Shown in pieces: positions 1 through 7,637 of a DNA stretch of 11,909 bases (positions within the stretch are counted from its first letter, which is position 1; every line of letters starts with the position of its first letter). The notes below the pieces were generated by a model, which saw only the letters and a list, made by a program, of their open reading frames with translations, was not told where the DNA came from and did no database searches. The translations under genes and the position numbers were made by a program. The stretch is from Motiliproteus sp048265065 (GTDB taxonomy: Bacteria > Pseudomonadota > Gammaproteobacteria > Pseudomonadales > Balneatricaceae), in NCBI GenBank assembly GCA_048265065.1, contig JBLXCH010000102.1:1-11909 (forward strand), in the 5' to 3' direction.

Positions 1-114
1 GTGCTATGCATCGGCGTGGTCTGGAACAATTGGCAGCGCAGTAGTCGTACAACCAATCTTTATTTGGTCATCAGCAGATCTTCATCGACTAACTTGATTT
101 TCCATTCCACATAA
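1..114. other. Foreign sequence abutting the truncated umuC
   Basis: These bases sit where codons for the upstream part of UmuC should be, but no translation resembles the expected UmuC N-terminus (the metal-binding Asp of the ALIDCNSFYA-type motif and the SNNDGCVIARS-type motif are absent). A short reading frame enters on the minus strand from within umuC and stops at about base 60. It gives an acidic/basic tail but no recognisable protein. I infer this is the end of an inserted or rearranged segment that continues to the left of the window. Confidence 0.5.
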
Positions 115-1151
115 ATGGCGACATGAGTGAGCGGGTGATGACCATCCTGGAAGCCCGCTTCCCGAGCACCGAGATCTACAGTATCGATGAAGCCTTCGCC
201 GATATGACCGGCCTTCCCGAACCTCTGGAATCGATAGGTCGTCAGGTGCAGGCTGAGGTAAAACAGAAGACCGGCATTCCCGTCGGCATTGGAATCGCCA
301 CCACAAAGACGCTGGCCAAATTGGCCAATGCCGCAGCCAAGCGCTGGCAAAAGCAGACCGGGGGTGTCGTAGACATTCGCGACCCCGTTCGACGTGACAA
401 ACTGCTCAAAGCTATGCCGGTTAAAGAAGTCTGGGGCATAGGCCCGCGCATGCGCGCTCACCTTGAAGGCATGCAAATTAGATCCGCCTGGGACCTGGCA
501 CAGATGGACGCCTGGACATTGCGCAAGCGGTTCAACGTGGTGGTGGAGAAGACGGTGCGAGAACTGCGCGGAGTAGCCTGCTTGGAGATTGAGGGCGAGA
601 TCGAACCCAAGCAGGAAATCTGCTCCAGCCGTTCATTCGGCAGGCGACTGCGCAAGTTACCCCATATACAGGAGGCCGTCACTAGCTATGCCATGCGTGC
701 TGCAGAAAAGCTGCGCAACCAGCAATCACTTTGCCGGCAAGTGCGGGTCAGCCTGCGCACGGGGATGTTCAACCCTACTGAAGCCAAATATGCCAATGGC
801 ATCCTCTGCCAACTCCCCTACCCGACCGACGACAGCCGATTGATCATCAAGGCCGTACAGGCTGGGCTGAAGCAGGTCTTCAGAGAGGGATTCAGCTACG
901 CCAAAGCCCAAGTGCTACTCCTGGATCTCTGTCGCAAGAATGAGTACACACCAGATCTGTTCGCACCCGAACAACCCGTAAAAACCGAGCGACTGATGAG
1001 CGCCCTGGACGCCATCAACAATCGCTGGGGACGTGGAACGCTGCAACCAGGTCGTATTGCAAAACCAGCCGAGTGGGCAATGCGTAGAGAACTGCTCTCG
1101 CCCGCCTACACCACTCGCTGGCCTGAACTCATGGTCGCAAAAGCCAGATAG
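115..1151 (+). pseudogene. umuC: 5'-truncated UmuC/RulB, Y-family DNA polymerase V catalytic subunit
   Basis: In intact form this is the error-prone translesion polymerase of the SOS response, acting with UmuD'/RulA. The readable frame from the ATG at 123 gives 342 aa, against about 422-425 for the family. Homology begins at the GDM of the usual LYGDMSERVM segment, so about 83 N-terminal residues are gone, including the first catalytic Asp. What remains is uninterrupted: the YSIDEAFAD palm motif (D22, E23), the GIPVGIGIATTKTLAKLAN region (51-69), the helix-hairpin-helix EVWGIGPRM (102-110), the little-finger start KQEICSSRSFG (163-173), and a C-terminal DUF4113 (about 288-338, ending WAMRRELLSPAYTTRWPEL). 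Loss of a metal ligand should abolish polymerase activity. No rulA/umuD lies upstream in the window. The ATG at 123 is an internal Met codon of the ancestral gene, so calling it a start is unsafe. Confidence 0.88.
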
Positions 1152-1160
1152 CCTTCATCC

Positions 1161-1190
1161 GAGCGCGTCGTCTTTGATCTACGACGGCTC
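1161..1190 (+). terminator. Stem-loop just after umuC
   Basis: GAGC plus CGTCGT (1161-1171, one bulged G) pairs with ACGACG plus GCTC (1181-1190) around a 9-base loop, starting 10 bases after the umuC stop. There is no clear U tract after the stem, so this may be a weak or factor-assisted terminator or only a 3' stability hairpin. Confidence 0.35.
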
Positions 1191-1348
1191 AGCGCACCCT
1201 TACACAGATAGCTAGCACGTCCAGCTTCAAGCGCAGGCGAAGATCATCTTGGTTTGTATGTGGCGACGATACGCCCCCACTCTTCAGCATGAGGCGAATG
1301 CCAGCGTGCCGCGCTGTAGGCCGGACCAAAATCGCCTCCACCCAAGTG

Positions 1349-3499
1349 CTAACAGATGCCTCGCCACAGCTCATCGGACTCAACAACAGCTATAAATCTG
1401 CTAGCAGTAAACCCATCAGGAAACAATGAGTCCCGGCCATCGTCATCAACCTGGTCCAGCGGCCTCAGAAGATGCTTCTCGTCACGCAGAATGACCTCCA
1501 GCGCTTCACGGGAAACTACTTTGAACCCATCGATGGACTGCCCGTCAAGTTCAATGGATGTATCGACGATCCAGGCCCGCAGGTGTGCCTCAGGATGATG
1601 ACCGCAGTAGCCTAATCTGGAGCGCAGATCTTGATCAGCAACCAGAGCTTTGGTCACCGCATGACGCTTACGCCGGAGCTGCCAAGCGGCCTTACGCAAT
1701 GTGTTGGTACGATGCAACCAAACCTCATGGGTGGTCGAGCGGATATAACCTGACTTGACCTCAATGAGCAGCAGCAGGCCATCCCGTTGGCAGATCAAAT
1801 CCACCTCGCCGGCATCCTCCTCGCCTGTCACGGGAGGCCGATATCCCACCTCCACGACAAAACCTTGTTGTCGAAAGCTCTCTGCCAGCGCTAGCTCGAC
1901 TCTCTGCGTTTCTGCTTGTACATCAGCTCTGCGTGCATTCACGCGCCGCAAGTTATTGATGGCGGCCGTCAGGTTGTTCTGCTGCGCACCAACCCAAGGA
2001 AATTGGAAGCTATATCGGCCGATTTTGTAGAAGGGCTGTTCGTGTAGGCGTGGAGCCGGCATCCCTGGCTGCTGCTTCAATTGCTGAGAGAGCGTTTTGA
2101 GGTCACTGGTCCAGAACTTGAGAATGGCCTTCGCTGAATCAGCACTCCCCCGCGGATGTTCATCACTTACAGTCCAGCCTTTGATCCGGCGGATTTTTTC
2201 GTCCTCCTCGGACCAGGTCATCGGAAACCTGTTCTCGCCTGACAGCAAACCATCCAAGGCCAGCCGACCGAGCGCATGAGCAAGCACGCCCGACTCGTGT
2301 AAATACCCCTGAAATGGTTGGATGTACTGACTCTGAAAGAATACCGAGGTCAACTCGCTCGCTAGCAATATGTGGTGAAGCTGAACTTGGGCCCCATCAC
2401 TGAGAGAGATCCGGTCACCCAATCCATAAATCTGCTGCAGTTGCAGCTCGCTGCGAATTGCCTTGATATAGGCCAGCTGATTCAGCTCATGGTTCTCCGG
2501 TGAACCGATAATTTGCTCGGCCAAGCCAGAGACGACGAATGCCTGAACAGCACGATTCATCCAGTAATGCCAAAGCAGATCACCCTTGCGCCCAGTCCGC
2601 TGCCACCGCTCTGTTCCGGCCTCAGACTCGTTATAGATAACCGACTCACCAGCTTCTAGCTGGTAACGGCACTCCGGATCGAAGCAGAACCAGTCAATCG
2701 AACCCTCGTAGTCGATCCGCTCTTGGGTCGCCGTAATCAGAACGGCCAGCCATTCGAGATTTTCACGACACCTGGCCGCATCCGCATGGAGCGACTCAGG
2801 AAAAATGATCGGTGACAGGTGACGTTTCAGCGACTGCCCAAGTCTGGACTCGGTCAGGCGAAAGTCTTTTTCTGAACACGACTGCAGCTTCCTCAGAATG
2901 ATGCGATCGTATACCTGCCACTGCAAATCAGAGCGTTCATCGGAGGTATCTCCAGCAAACGCCTCATAGGCCAGCACACTTAGGTAGGAAAACAGTTCCA
3001 GTGGGGACAAGTGATCAAGGCGCTTTTCCGCGCCGGCAATCAGCTCATCAAAGGGTTTGAGTTGGTCCAGTAAGCGGTCACAGACACCGAAGAATACTTG
3101 CCACTCAATCCCGGTGAGCGATGCGCGCAGTTCAAGCCAAAGCGGCGAAGCAGTACGCACAAACAGCTTCGAGTAACGAATCGCCCATCTGAGGCTCTCT
3201 GGGGCATTTCCAGCCAGCTCCAGCAGGCGCTCGATGCTGATTGCAGTGTCGAAGTGCAGCACCCGAGCGAGGGCAAGACTGGCCAACTCGGATTGAGTAA
3301 CTGCATCCGCATCACTCCAGAACGGCGCGGCAGCGAGGCCCATCGCCCGGTCGAGAGAGGAAAAGTTTTTTCCTCCAGGCCGCTGATCCAGGAAATGATG
3401 CAGGCTCTCATCAAGGGCACAGCCCTTGCCGAGTGCAAACTGACTCCCTTCATAGACAGACAGGTAATGCTGCCGGCAATGCTCCCACTTTTCTGTCAT
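1349..3499 (-). CDS. Large protein with C-terminal PD-(D/E)XK nuclease domain
   Basis: A 716-aa protein of unknown specific function. Residues 530-615 carry a restriction-endonuclease-fold signature: E540 in an amphipathic helix (VELALAESFRQQGF), a strand with D567 (GEVDLI), the E580-V-K582 pair in LLLLIEVKSGY, and a following helix with Q607 (AAWQLRR). This is the layout of PD-(D/E)XK nucleases, and the residues look intact, so it is probably catalytically competent. Residues 1-500 are mostly helical, acidic and Trp-rich, with no P-loop, helicase or transmembrane segment that I can see. A partner or target-sensing role for this part is inference. The start at 3499 lacks a good Shine-Dalgarno; an AGGAG lies about 24 bases upstream. 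The gene is convergent with umuC, and a leftward lipoprotein gene lies 227 bp upstream. Single large nucleases in islands are often anti-phage or anti-plasmid factors, but nothing here proves that role. Confidence 0.8.
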   Translation of the reverse strand: MTEKWEHCRQHYLSVYEGSQFALGKGCALDESLHHFLDQRPGGKNFSSLDRAMGLAAAPFWSDADAVTQSELASLALARVLHFDTAISIERLLELAGNAPESLRWAIRYSKLFVRTASPLWLELRASLTGIEWQVFFGVCDRLLDQLKPFDELIAGAEKRLDHLSPLELFSYLSVLAYEAFAGDTSDERSDLQWQVYDRIILRKLQSCSEKDFRLTESRLGQSLKRHLSPIIFPESLHADAARCRENLEWLAVLITATQERIDYEGSIDWFCFDPECRYQLEAGESVIYNESEAGTERWQRTGRKGDLLWHYWMNRAVQAFVVSGLAEQIIGSPENHELNQLAYIKAIRSELQLQQIYGLGDRISLSDGAQVQLHHILLASELTSVFFQSQYIQPFQGYLHESGVLAHALGRLALDGLLSGENRFPMTWSEEDEKIRRIKGWTVSDEHPRGSADSAKAILKFWTSDLKTLSQQLKQQPGMPAPRLHEQPFYKIGRYSFQFPWVGAQQNNLTAAINNLRRVNARRADVQAETQRVELALAESFRQQGFVVEVGYRPPVTGEEDAGEVDLICQRDGLLLLIEVKSGYIRSTTHEVWLHRTNTLRKAAWQLRRKRHAVTKALVADQDLRSRLGYCGHHPEAHLRAWIVDTSIELDGQSIDGFKVVSREALEVILRDEKHLLRPLDQVDDDGRDSLFPDGFTASRFIAVVESDELWRGIC

Positions 3500-3626
3500 C
3501 CCACAGCGCTCACGGCAAATTTAGACTCCTGACCAAAGTAAGCTATCAGCGGGCTTGGGCTCCAGAGACTCAGTGCAGGTTGGAGGCTCTATTTCATCGG
3601 TAAGACATCCGGGCTGAAAGTCAGAA

Positions 3627-3657
3627 CCCCTGATGGTACAGAGTGGTCTGTCAGGGG
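3627..3657 (-). terminator. Bulged hairpin downstream of the lipoprotein gene
   Basis: CCCCTG (3627-3632) pairs with CAGGGG (3652-3657), and the inner arms ACAGA and TCTGT close a 4-base loop, with a bulge on one side. On the minus strand it starts 70 bases after the lipoprotein stop and is followed by a T-containing stretch (TTCTGACTTT). This is consistent with a modest intrinsic terminator. Confidence 0.4.
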
Positions 3658-3726
3658 CACAGCTGATGGCTTAATGACTCATCAACTTACCCCTAATCAT
3701 GCCCGGCACTTCGCTATAAGGGCTTC

Positions 3727-4644
3727 CTAGTCGACAACGCCAACCGGATCGACACCGGTGCGTTTGCGAGTATCAGCGCTGCCGGAAATCAGGTAAACGA
3801 GGTCACTTGGCTTGTTATTGCCAAGCTCCGCGACCAACTCTTCAACCGTAAATGCGCCCTCTTCTCCGGAGCGAACGAACGGGTAGAAGTGAAAAATATG
3901 AGCCTTGTACCCGCCCATCTGAACCGGGGCCATACCAGTAAAATACTCAGTCCGGCTACGATTCATAGCCATCACTGCGTGCCCCTTCCCGCCTGCCGCT
4001 GTCGGAATCGCCAGGTCGAAAGCGATGATGTCCATGAAGCGAGATTCATCTTTCATTTGGGGGATCGAGCGCATTTGGCCGAGCCAATCACTCCAGCACG
4101 ACTGCAGAGCAGTGCTTGAGTTGTATTTTTCTTGCGCTTTATAACAAAGGAAGTGTGAAAAACTGGTGCGCGGATCAGAATTGCGCACTGAAGCTCCGAC
4201 ACTTGCGAGCGCTCCAACAGCTGCAAGCCCGCCATTCCCAGAGCCCAGCCCCGCAGTAATAAGGGAATCAGATGAACCTGCTCCGCCCTGCGGACGAAGG
4301 TCGTCAGGGCCGCCATAGGTCGGACGCATATAGAGCGGCGTCTCGATAATGGCTACTTCAGTGGTGCTGATATAGGTCAGCCTCCCCTCGGGGTACCAAC
4401 TCAGTTTGGGGTAGCCGAACAGAGACATTGCCTTTTCAGTCTGTGTTTCATGAAGGCTGAGGTCCACAGGCTGGGCATTAACCCAACGATCAAGTCCCGT
4501 TTCACGGGGTACGTAGGTAACATTCATGCCATCGACTTGGGTTGTAACCTCGCCCGGGACGGGTAGCATTAGCCCGGCGCACCCCTGGAGGGCGGTAAGG
4601 CTTGCAAAGGCTAGAGCGATTCGAATAGAGCGTGGTTTGATCAT
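3727..4644 (-). CDS. Uncharacterised lipoprotein
   Basis: A 305-aa protein with a textbook lipoprotein signal: basic start MIKPRSIR, hydrophobic stretch to residue 19, then lipobox L19-Q20-G21-C22. Ala at +2 does not signal inner-membrane retention, so outer-membrane anchoring is likely. I chose the ATG at 4644 over one 33 bases upstream because AAAGGAG sits 8-9 bases before it and because this start gives a normal-length signal peptide. The mature part has a Gly/Ala/Ser-rich stretch (111-152), two cysteines (C167, C183) that could form a disulphide, and a C-terminal alpha/beta-looking half with YLISGS near 284-289. I do not recognise the family. It appears to be a single-gene unit: a terminator lies upstream (4716-4746) and a hairpin follows its stop. 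Confidence 0.85.
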   Translation of the reverse strand: MIKPRSIRIALAFASLTALQGCAGLMLPVPGEVTTQVDGMNVTYVPRETGLDRWVNAQPVDLSLHETQTEKAMSLFGYPKLSWYPEGRLTYISTTEVAIIETPLYMRPTYGGPDDLRPQGGAGSSDSLITAGLGSGNGGLAAVGALASVGASVRNSDPRTSFSHFLCYKAQEKYNSSTALQSCWSDWLGQMRSIPQMKDESRFMDIIAFDLAIPTAAGGKGHAVMAMNRSRTEYFTGMAPVQMGGYKAHIFHFYPFVRSGEEGAFTVEELVAELGNNKPSDLVYLISGSADTRKRTGVDPVGVVD

Positions 4645-4715
4645 GGTGTGGTCTCCTTTTGATTCTATTTTCCACACTTCTCGGAGGATGCAAGCCCAAG
4701 GGCGATTACGATTGC

Positions 4716-4746
4716 AGGTAAAACAAACCCGCCAGAAGACGGGTTT
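4716..4746 (-). terminator. Rho-independent terminator of the small upstream ORF
   Basis: Read leftward, AAACCCG (4746-4740) and CGGGTTT (4731-4725) form a 7-bp stem with an 8-base loop, followed directly by TGTTTTACC. The position, between the 45-aa ORF and the lipoprotein gene, fits a leftward terminator for the former. Confidence 0.65.
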
Positions 4747-4848
4747 AAATTGGGCCGCAAGTCTACTAGTGGTTAAGCAGGCGGGCTAAGGGTATGTGTA
4801 TGTCTTGGACGACACCGCTGTAGCTGCAGAGGCTCTGGCATTGATTCG

Positions 4849-4986
4849 CTATTTCGAACTTTTACCACTCACCTGACGCTCACTCCATTGCACCTTCACC
4901 GCCTGAAATGCCCCTAATACAGGGGCAAAGTAGATTGATGGTGCCTGCTTCGCAGCCACGAGAAACTCCCGCATAAAACCACCCAT
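4849..4986 (-). CDS. Small protein, 45 aa, unknown function
   Basis: A short frame starting at the ATG of 4986 and ending with TAG at 4849-4851. It has a near-consensus ribosome binding site (ATAGGAGG about 5 bases upstream), and a rho-independent terminator lies about 100 bases after the stop, so it looks like a genuine transcription unit. The product begins MGGFMREFLVAAKQ, passes through a hydrophobic, aromatic stretch (APSIYFAPVLGAFQAV, about 15-30) and ends basic and hydrophilic (KVQWSERQVSGKSSK). The hydrophobic part is short for a full membrane span, so membrane-surface association or a small toxin/regulatory peptide are possibilities. I do not recognise the family with any confidence. 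Confidence 0.6.
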   Translation of the reverse strand: MGGFMREFLVAAKQAPSIYFAPVLGAFQAVKVQWSERQVSGKSSK

Positions 4987-5203
4987 CACTACCTCCTATC
5001 ATTCGGGCTCAGACCGCCCAGAGTCATAACCTTTGTCGGAATGGTCACACATCAGTCTTTAACGATAGCACTACCAGCATCCAGTGTCATAAGTATCTCC
5101 AAATCTATCAACTCGCATCGCTAGACGCTGAACTGGATGAGTTGCTCTCCCCCTAGAGGCAAATTAATTGCCACCCACTCCGGCCATCCTAATGCAGCCC
5201 GAA

Positions 5204-5689
5204 TCAGACGCCTGCATAAAATGCGGGAGTATATTTTGCTCGAACATGAATAGCCGATCGATAGCGGCCCAAAGCAGGCTTCAACCGAAGCACACCATCT
5301 TCCATCTCGACCATTAATAATTCCCCCTCATCTCTAATGGAACCGCTCGGGAGTACACTCATCAAGCACTTTAAAATCTCTTTTCTGAGCGAATCCACAA
5401 CCAATATGGCTAATGAACTACCCAAGACAGCGCTCCCAAGGTATAGAAAAGTTTCACGGACAACATGACCATACGAGTCACTAAAACTACGTACATCTTT
5501 AAATGCAATTCGTCCGGAAAATTCTTCCCCGCTATTTGCAGACCTAGCAGGTGGACAACTTAATCCGCTCAACTCATCCGCAACCCCTTCTAGGCGCCAG
5601 GAAATATAGTTTGCTACCTCTTGCACACTCTCCAGAAAAAGAACCTCGGAGTATGGGCCTGGGATATTCAATCGAAACGAACCTGCCAA
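5204..5689 (-). CDS. Hypothetical protein, 161 aa
   Basis: I do not recognise this protein. The frame opens with TTG at 5689, preceded by AGGTGA at suitable spacing. A stop codon lies two codons upstream in frame and there is no early ATG, so TTG is the best available start (GTG at codon 22 is the alternative). The sequence has a moderately hydrophobic segment at 81-100 (FLYLGSAVLGSSLAILVV) and a beta-rich C-terminus with acidic then basic strands (LLMVEMEDGVLRLKPALGRYRSAIHVRAKY), which suggests a small soluble or peripheral beta-containing domain. Base composition is more AT-rich than the nuclease or umuC genes, suggesting a separate origin. Two exact 19-bp direct repeats lie 60-135 bases upstream of its start and could be regulatory or the end of a mobile element. 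Confidence 0.5.
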   Translation of the reverse strand: MAGSFRLNIPGPYSEVLFLESVQEVANYISWRLEGVADELSGLSCPPARSANSGEEFSGRIAFKDVRSFSDSYGHVVRETFLYLGSAVLGSSLAILVVDSLRKEILKCLMSVLPSGSIRDEGELLMVEMEDGVLRLKPALGRYRSAIHVRAKYTPAFYAGV

Positions 5690-5750
5690 TTTCGCTCACC
5701 TATCGTATGAAACCCTGCCAAGGGCATGCCCAGCAAACCAAGTGCAAAAG

Positions 5751-5769
5751 GGTTCACTTTTGTGCACCT
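5751..5769 (+). repeat. 19-bp direct repeat, copy A
   Basis: GGTTCACTTTTGTGCACCT occurs here and again exactly at 5806. Copy A is preceded by GTGCAAAAG (5742-5750), an imperfect inverted copy of its CTTTTGTGCAC half. Paired direct repeats of this size are seen at ends of IS21-type elements and as operators; which applies here is not settled. Confidence 0.75.
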
Positions 5770-5805
5770 ACACCGGCAACAGGCAAGGGCCAAGCTTGGT
5801 AATTT

Positions 5806-5824
5806 GGTTCACTTTTGTGCACCT
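5806..5824 (+). repeat. 19-bp direct repeat, copy B
   Basis: Exact second copy of the repeat at 5751, start-to-start distance 55 bp. No further copy was noticed in the window, and no transposase gene is adjacent. Confidence 0.75.
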
Positions 5825-6413
5825 TCTTACATCTACCTAGCCCACTACAGAATGACCTCCCACGCCTAGGACAACACTAAAATGATACCTCATGCCTCCA
5901 ATACGCAATGCACCTGCTCAACAGAGACGGTTTTTTTTGTTGGCCTCGAAGCCCCATACGCCGTGCACTTTCTCCGGATACGTACGTGACAAAACCAGCG
6001 ACAAACTCATCTGGAGGGTTGCACTGGTTCTAGCCTCTGTGAAATCATCAAGGTGTCCGCTCAGACTCATGAGAGCCTGCAGCAATGACTAGCTGGTTCC
6101 AGCACTTCAGGTCAGAACATCGATGCACAGGCGTCGACTGCAGACCGAGCCCTAGTGGCTCTACCCTCTACTTATGAACAACGTGGTCCTTATCGGACTA
6201 CCTGTTTCTATCTCGATATCCAGCGAGCCTGCTTTTGCGCTATTAGCTGCAAGGGGCTGCTACGCCAATCTACCCTCTGTGGTACGTCGACCATTTGTGT
6301 TGGTTAGCTATCCACCAAACCGGTGATCTCCTCTCGTATCTCCGCTCTGCGGAGCAGCTGTGCGACACACAGCCTCGGACTATGAGAAACAATCACGCGC
6401 GAATCATTTAATG

Positions 6414-6452
6414 CGGCGGAGCATCGTCAGCCCGCCAGCCGTTCTCCGCCGT
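6414..6452. other. GC-rich inverted repeat upstream of the recombinase
   Basis: CGGCGGAG (6414-6421) and CTCCGCCG (6445-6452) are perfect inverted copies separated by 23 bases. A smaller CTCCGC/GCGGAG hairpin lies about 60 bases before it. The role is unknown; candidates are a recombinase-binding region or RNA structure in the leader of the recombinase transcript. Confidence 0.45.
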
Positions 6453-6653
6453 CCATCTAGGACACAAACGGTCGTGCATTTCCGGTGCAACAACCCTCTC
6501 CGGGTAACTCACCTATCTAAACCTGCAGCCAGATGCAGGGAACACTCCCTGTTAACACTAACCAACTCCTGGCGGAGCTGGGTGCGCCCCTTATAAGAAT
6601 TTCTATTACCCCTCTAGGGCATTAGCCCTACAACCTTCTATGGATCGCCATTT

Positions 6654-7637
6654 ATGCCACAACACTCGAAACACGCATCAAAAAACATGGGATACGGACG
6701 AGACCCAAAATACGCAGCCAAAAACAAACTAAGAGATCACTTCAATTCCGGGCACCATGCAACCACGATTACACACAGCGAACGCTTCAACCTCTTCATT
6801 GACTGGATAGAAGAGCATCACAAAATATACGACCTGTGGAACATAACAAACGGTCATTTACTAGCGTACGCAGAACACATCAAGACCCTAATGAATGACG
6901 AGAGCATTGCTGTATCAACCGCACACAACAGAATCTCATCATGCAACGTCGTTTTAAAAATAATGCGCGGAGACAATCATATCCGCATAGATAAAATTGC
7001 TAGAACCTTAGAAAAAAAACGCTGCTACGTCCGCAGCCAAGTCCCAGACGGAATTTATCTCGACGAAATACTCCAAGCCCAATATCAACTGAGAAACAAT
7101 GGAAATATTCGACTTGCCGCCATACTCGGCCTCGCACGAACATTAGGAATGCGCCTCAGAGAAGCAGTTTTATGCGACCTTCAGCGCTTAAAAAGGGAGG
7201 CACAAAAATTTGGAAGAATCAATATTCAGGAAGGTACCAAGGGCGGACGAAAAGGATCTCACGCGCCTAGATGGATTGATATTAAAGAATGCGCCGCCGA
7301 CGCTATTGATTTTGCAATTCTCGCGTCACCACCCAACAGCAAAAATCTTCTCAAACCGAATGAGACATACATTTCATTCATACGCTCAGTAGTCAGATAC
7401 AAAGGCAAAAGTCTTGGAGGCTATGGCATCCGCAAAATTCACGACCTTAGAGCCGCATATGCCTGCGAGCGCTACGAGCAAATTACAGGACACCCAGCAC
7501 CTGTAATTGCAAAGCGACAGGCCATGTCAAAAGAGGATCTTAAAATTGACAAAGAAACTCGAAGGCTTATCAGCAGAGAGCTTGGCCACGAGAGGATAGA
7601 GATCTGCAACTCCTACATTGGGAGTTGCAAACAATGA
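6654..7637 (+). CDS. Tyrosine recombinase / integrase
   Basis: A 327-aa site-specific recombinase, expected to cut and rejoin DNA at short attachment sites through a covalent phosphotyrosine. All catalytic positions are visible: R167 in LGLARTLGMRLREA, a beta-hairpin Lys (K196, in QEGTKGG), H263 and R266 in KIHDLRAAYA, H312 in RELGHERIE, and nucleophile Y321 in CNSYIG. Residues about 20-110 form a helical core-binding domain. The layout resembles the Integrase_1-type proteobacterial integrases (family assignment from memory). The Shine-Dalgarno is weak (GGAT 8-9 bases before the ATG at 6654); Met12 is an alternative start. The gene is A-rich compared with umuC, the nuclease and the hip genes, so it was probably acquired. 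It overlaps the next gene by ATGA, and the pair abuts a broken hipA. Confidence 0.9.
   Translation: MPQHSKHASKNMGYGRDPKYAAKNKLRDHFNSGHHATTITHSERFNLFIDWIEEHHKIYDLWNITNGHLLAYAEHIKTLMNDESIAVSTAHNRISSCNVVLKIMRGDNHIRIDKIARTLEKKRCYVRSQVPDGIYLDEILQAQYQLRNNGNIRLAAILGLARTLGMRLREAVLCDLQRLKREAQKFGRINIQEGTKGGRKGSHAPRWIDIKECAADAIDFAILASPPNSKNLLKPNETYISFIRSVVRYKGKSLGGYGIRKIHDLRAAYACERYEQITGHPAPVIAKRQAMSKEDLKIDKETRRLISRELGHERIEICNSYIGSCKQ

Larger units (their letters stand above)
5690..6653. other. About 960 bases without a convincing gene
   Basis: Only short frames of 66-83 codons occur here, and none has a good ribosome binding site or recognisable composition. The stretch holds the two 19-bp direct repeats at its left end, a 10-mer TCTACCCTCT repeated at 6160 and 6269, and several GC-rich hairpins (for example CTCCGC/GCGGAG near 6341-6355 and CGGCGGAG/CTCCGCCG at 6414-6452). 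It ends at the recombinase start. It could be a recombination/attachment region for the recombinase, a decayed gene or IS, or host a non-coding RNA. I cannot tell which. Confidence 0.4.

Noticed and set aside
60..476. Leftward 138-codon frame covering the umuC start
   Set aside because: Nearly all of it is antisense to a well supported umuC reading. Only the last 18 codons lie outside, and they cannot be judged alone.
3098..3532. Rightward 144-codon frame
   Set aside because: Shadow of the nuclease gene on the other strand, extending over its start. No ribosome binding site and no family resemblance.
4725..4820. tRNA-like fold near the lipoprotein gene
   Set aside because: The hairpin present is a terminator with a T tract. 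No acceptor stem, anticodon or T-loop consensus was found.
5742..5824. CRISPR array
   Set aside because: Only two repeat units of 19 bp, a single 36-bp spacer, no third copy and no cas gene in the window.
6360..6596. Rightward 78-codon frame upstream of the recombinase
   Set aside because: No Shine-Dalgarno, Arg/Ser/Pro-rich chance-like composition, and it contains the GC-rich inverted repeat.
6100..6650. Integron attI/attC sites upstream of the recombinase
   Set aside because: The recombinase lacks visible IntI-specific features, and I found no pair of GTTRRRY/RYYYAAC cores with the right spacing that would justify calling gene cassettes.
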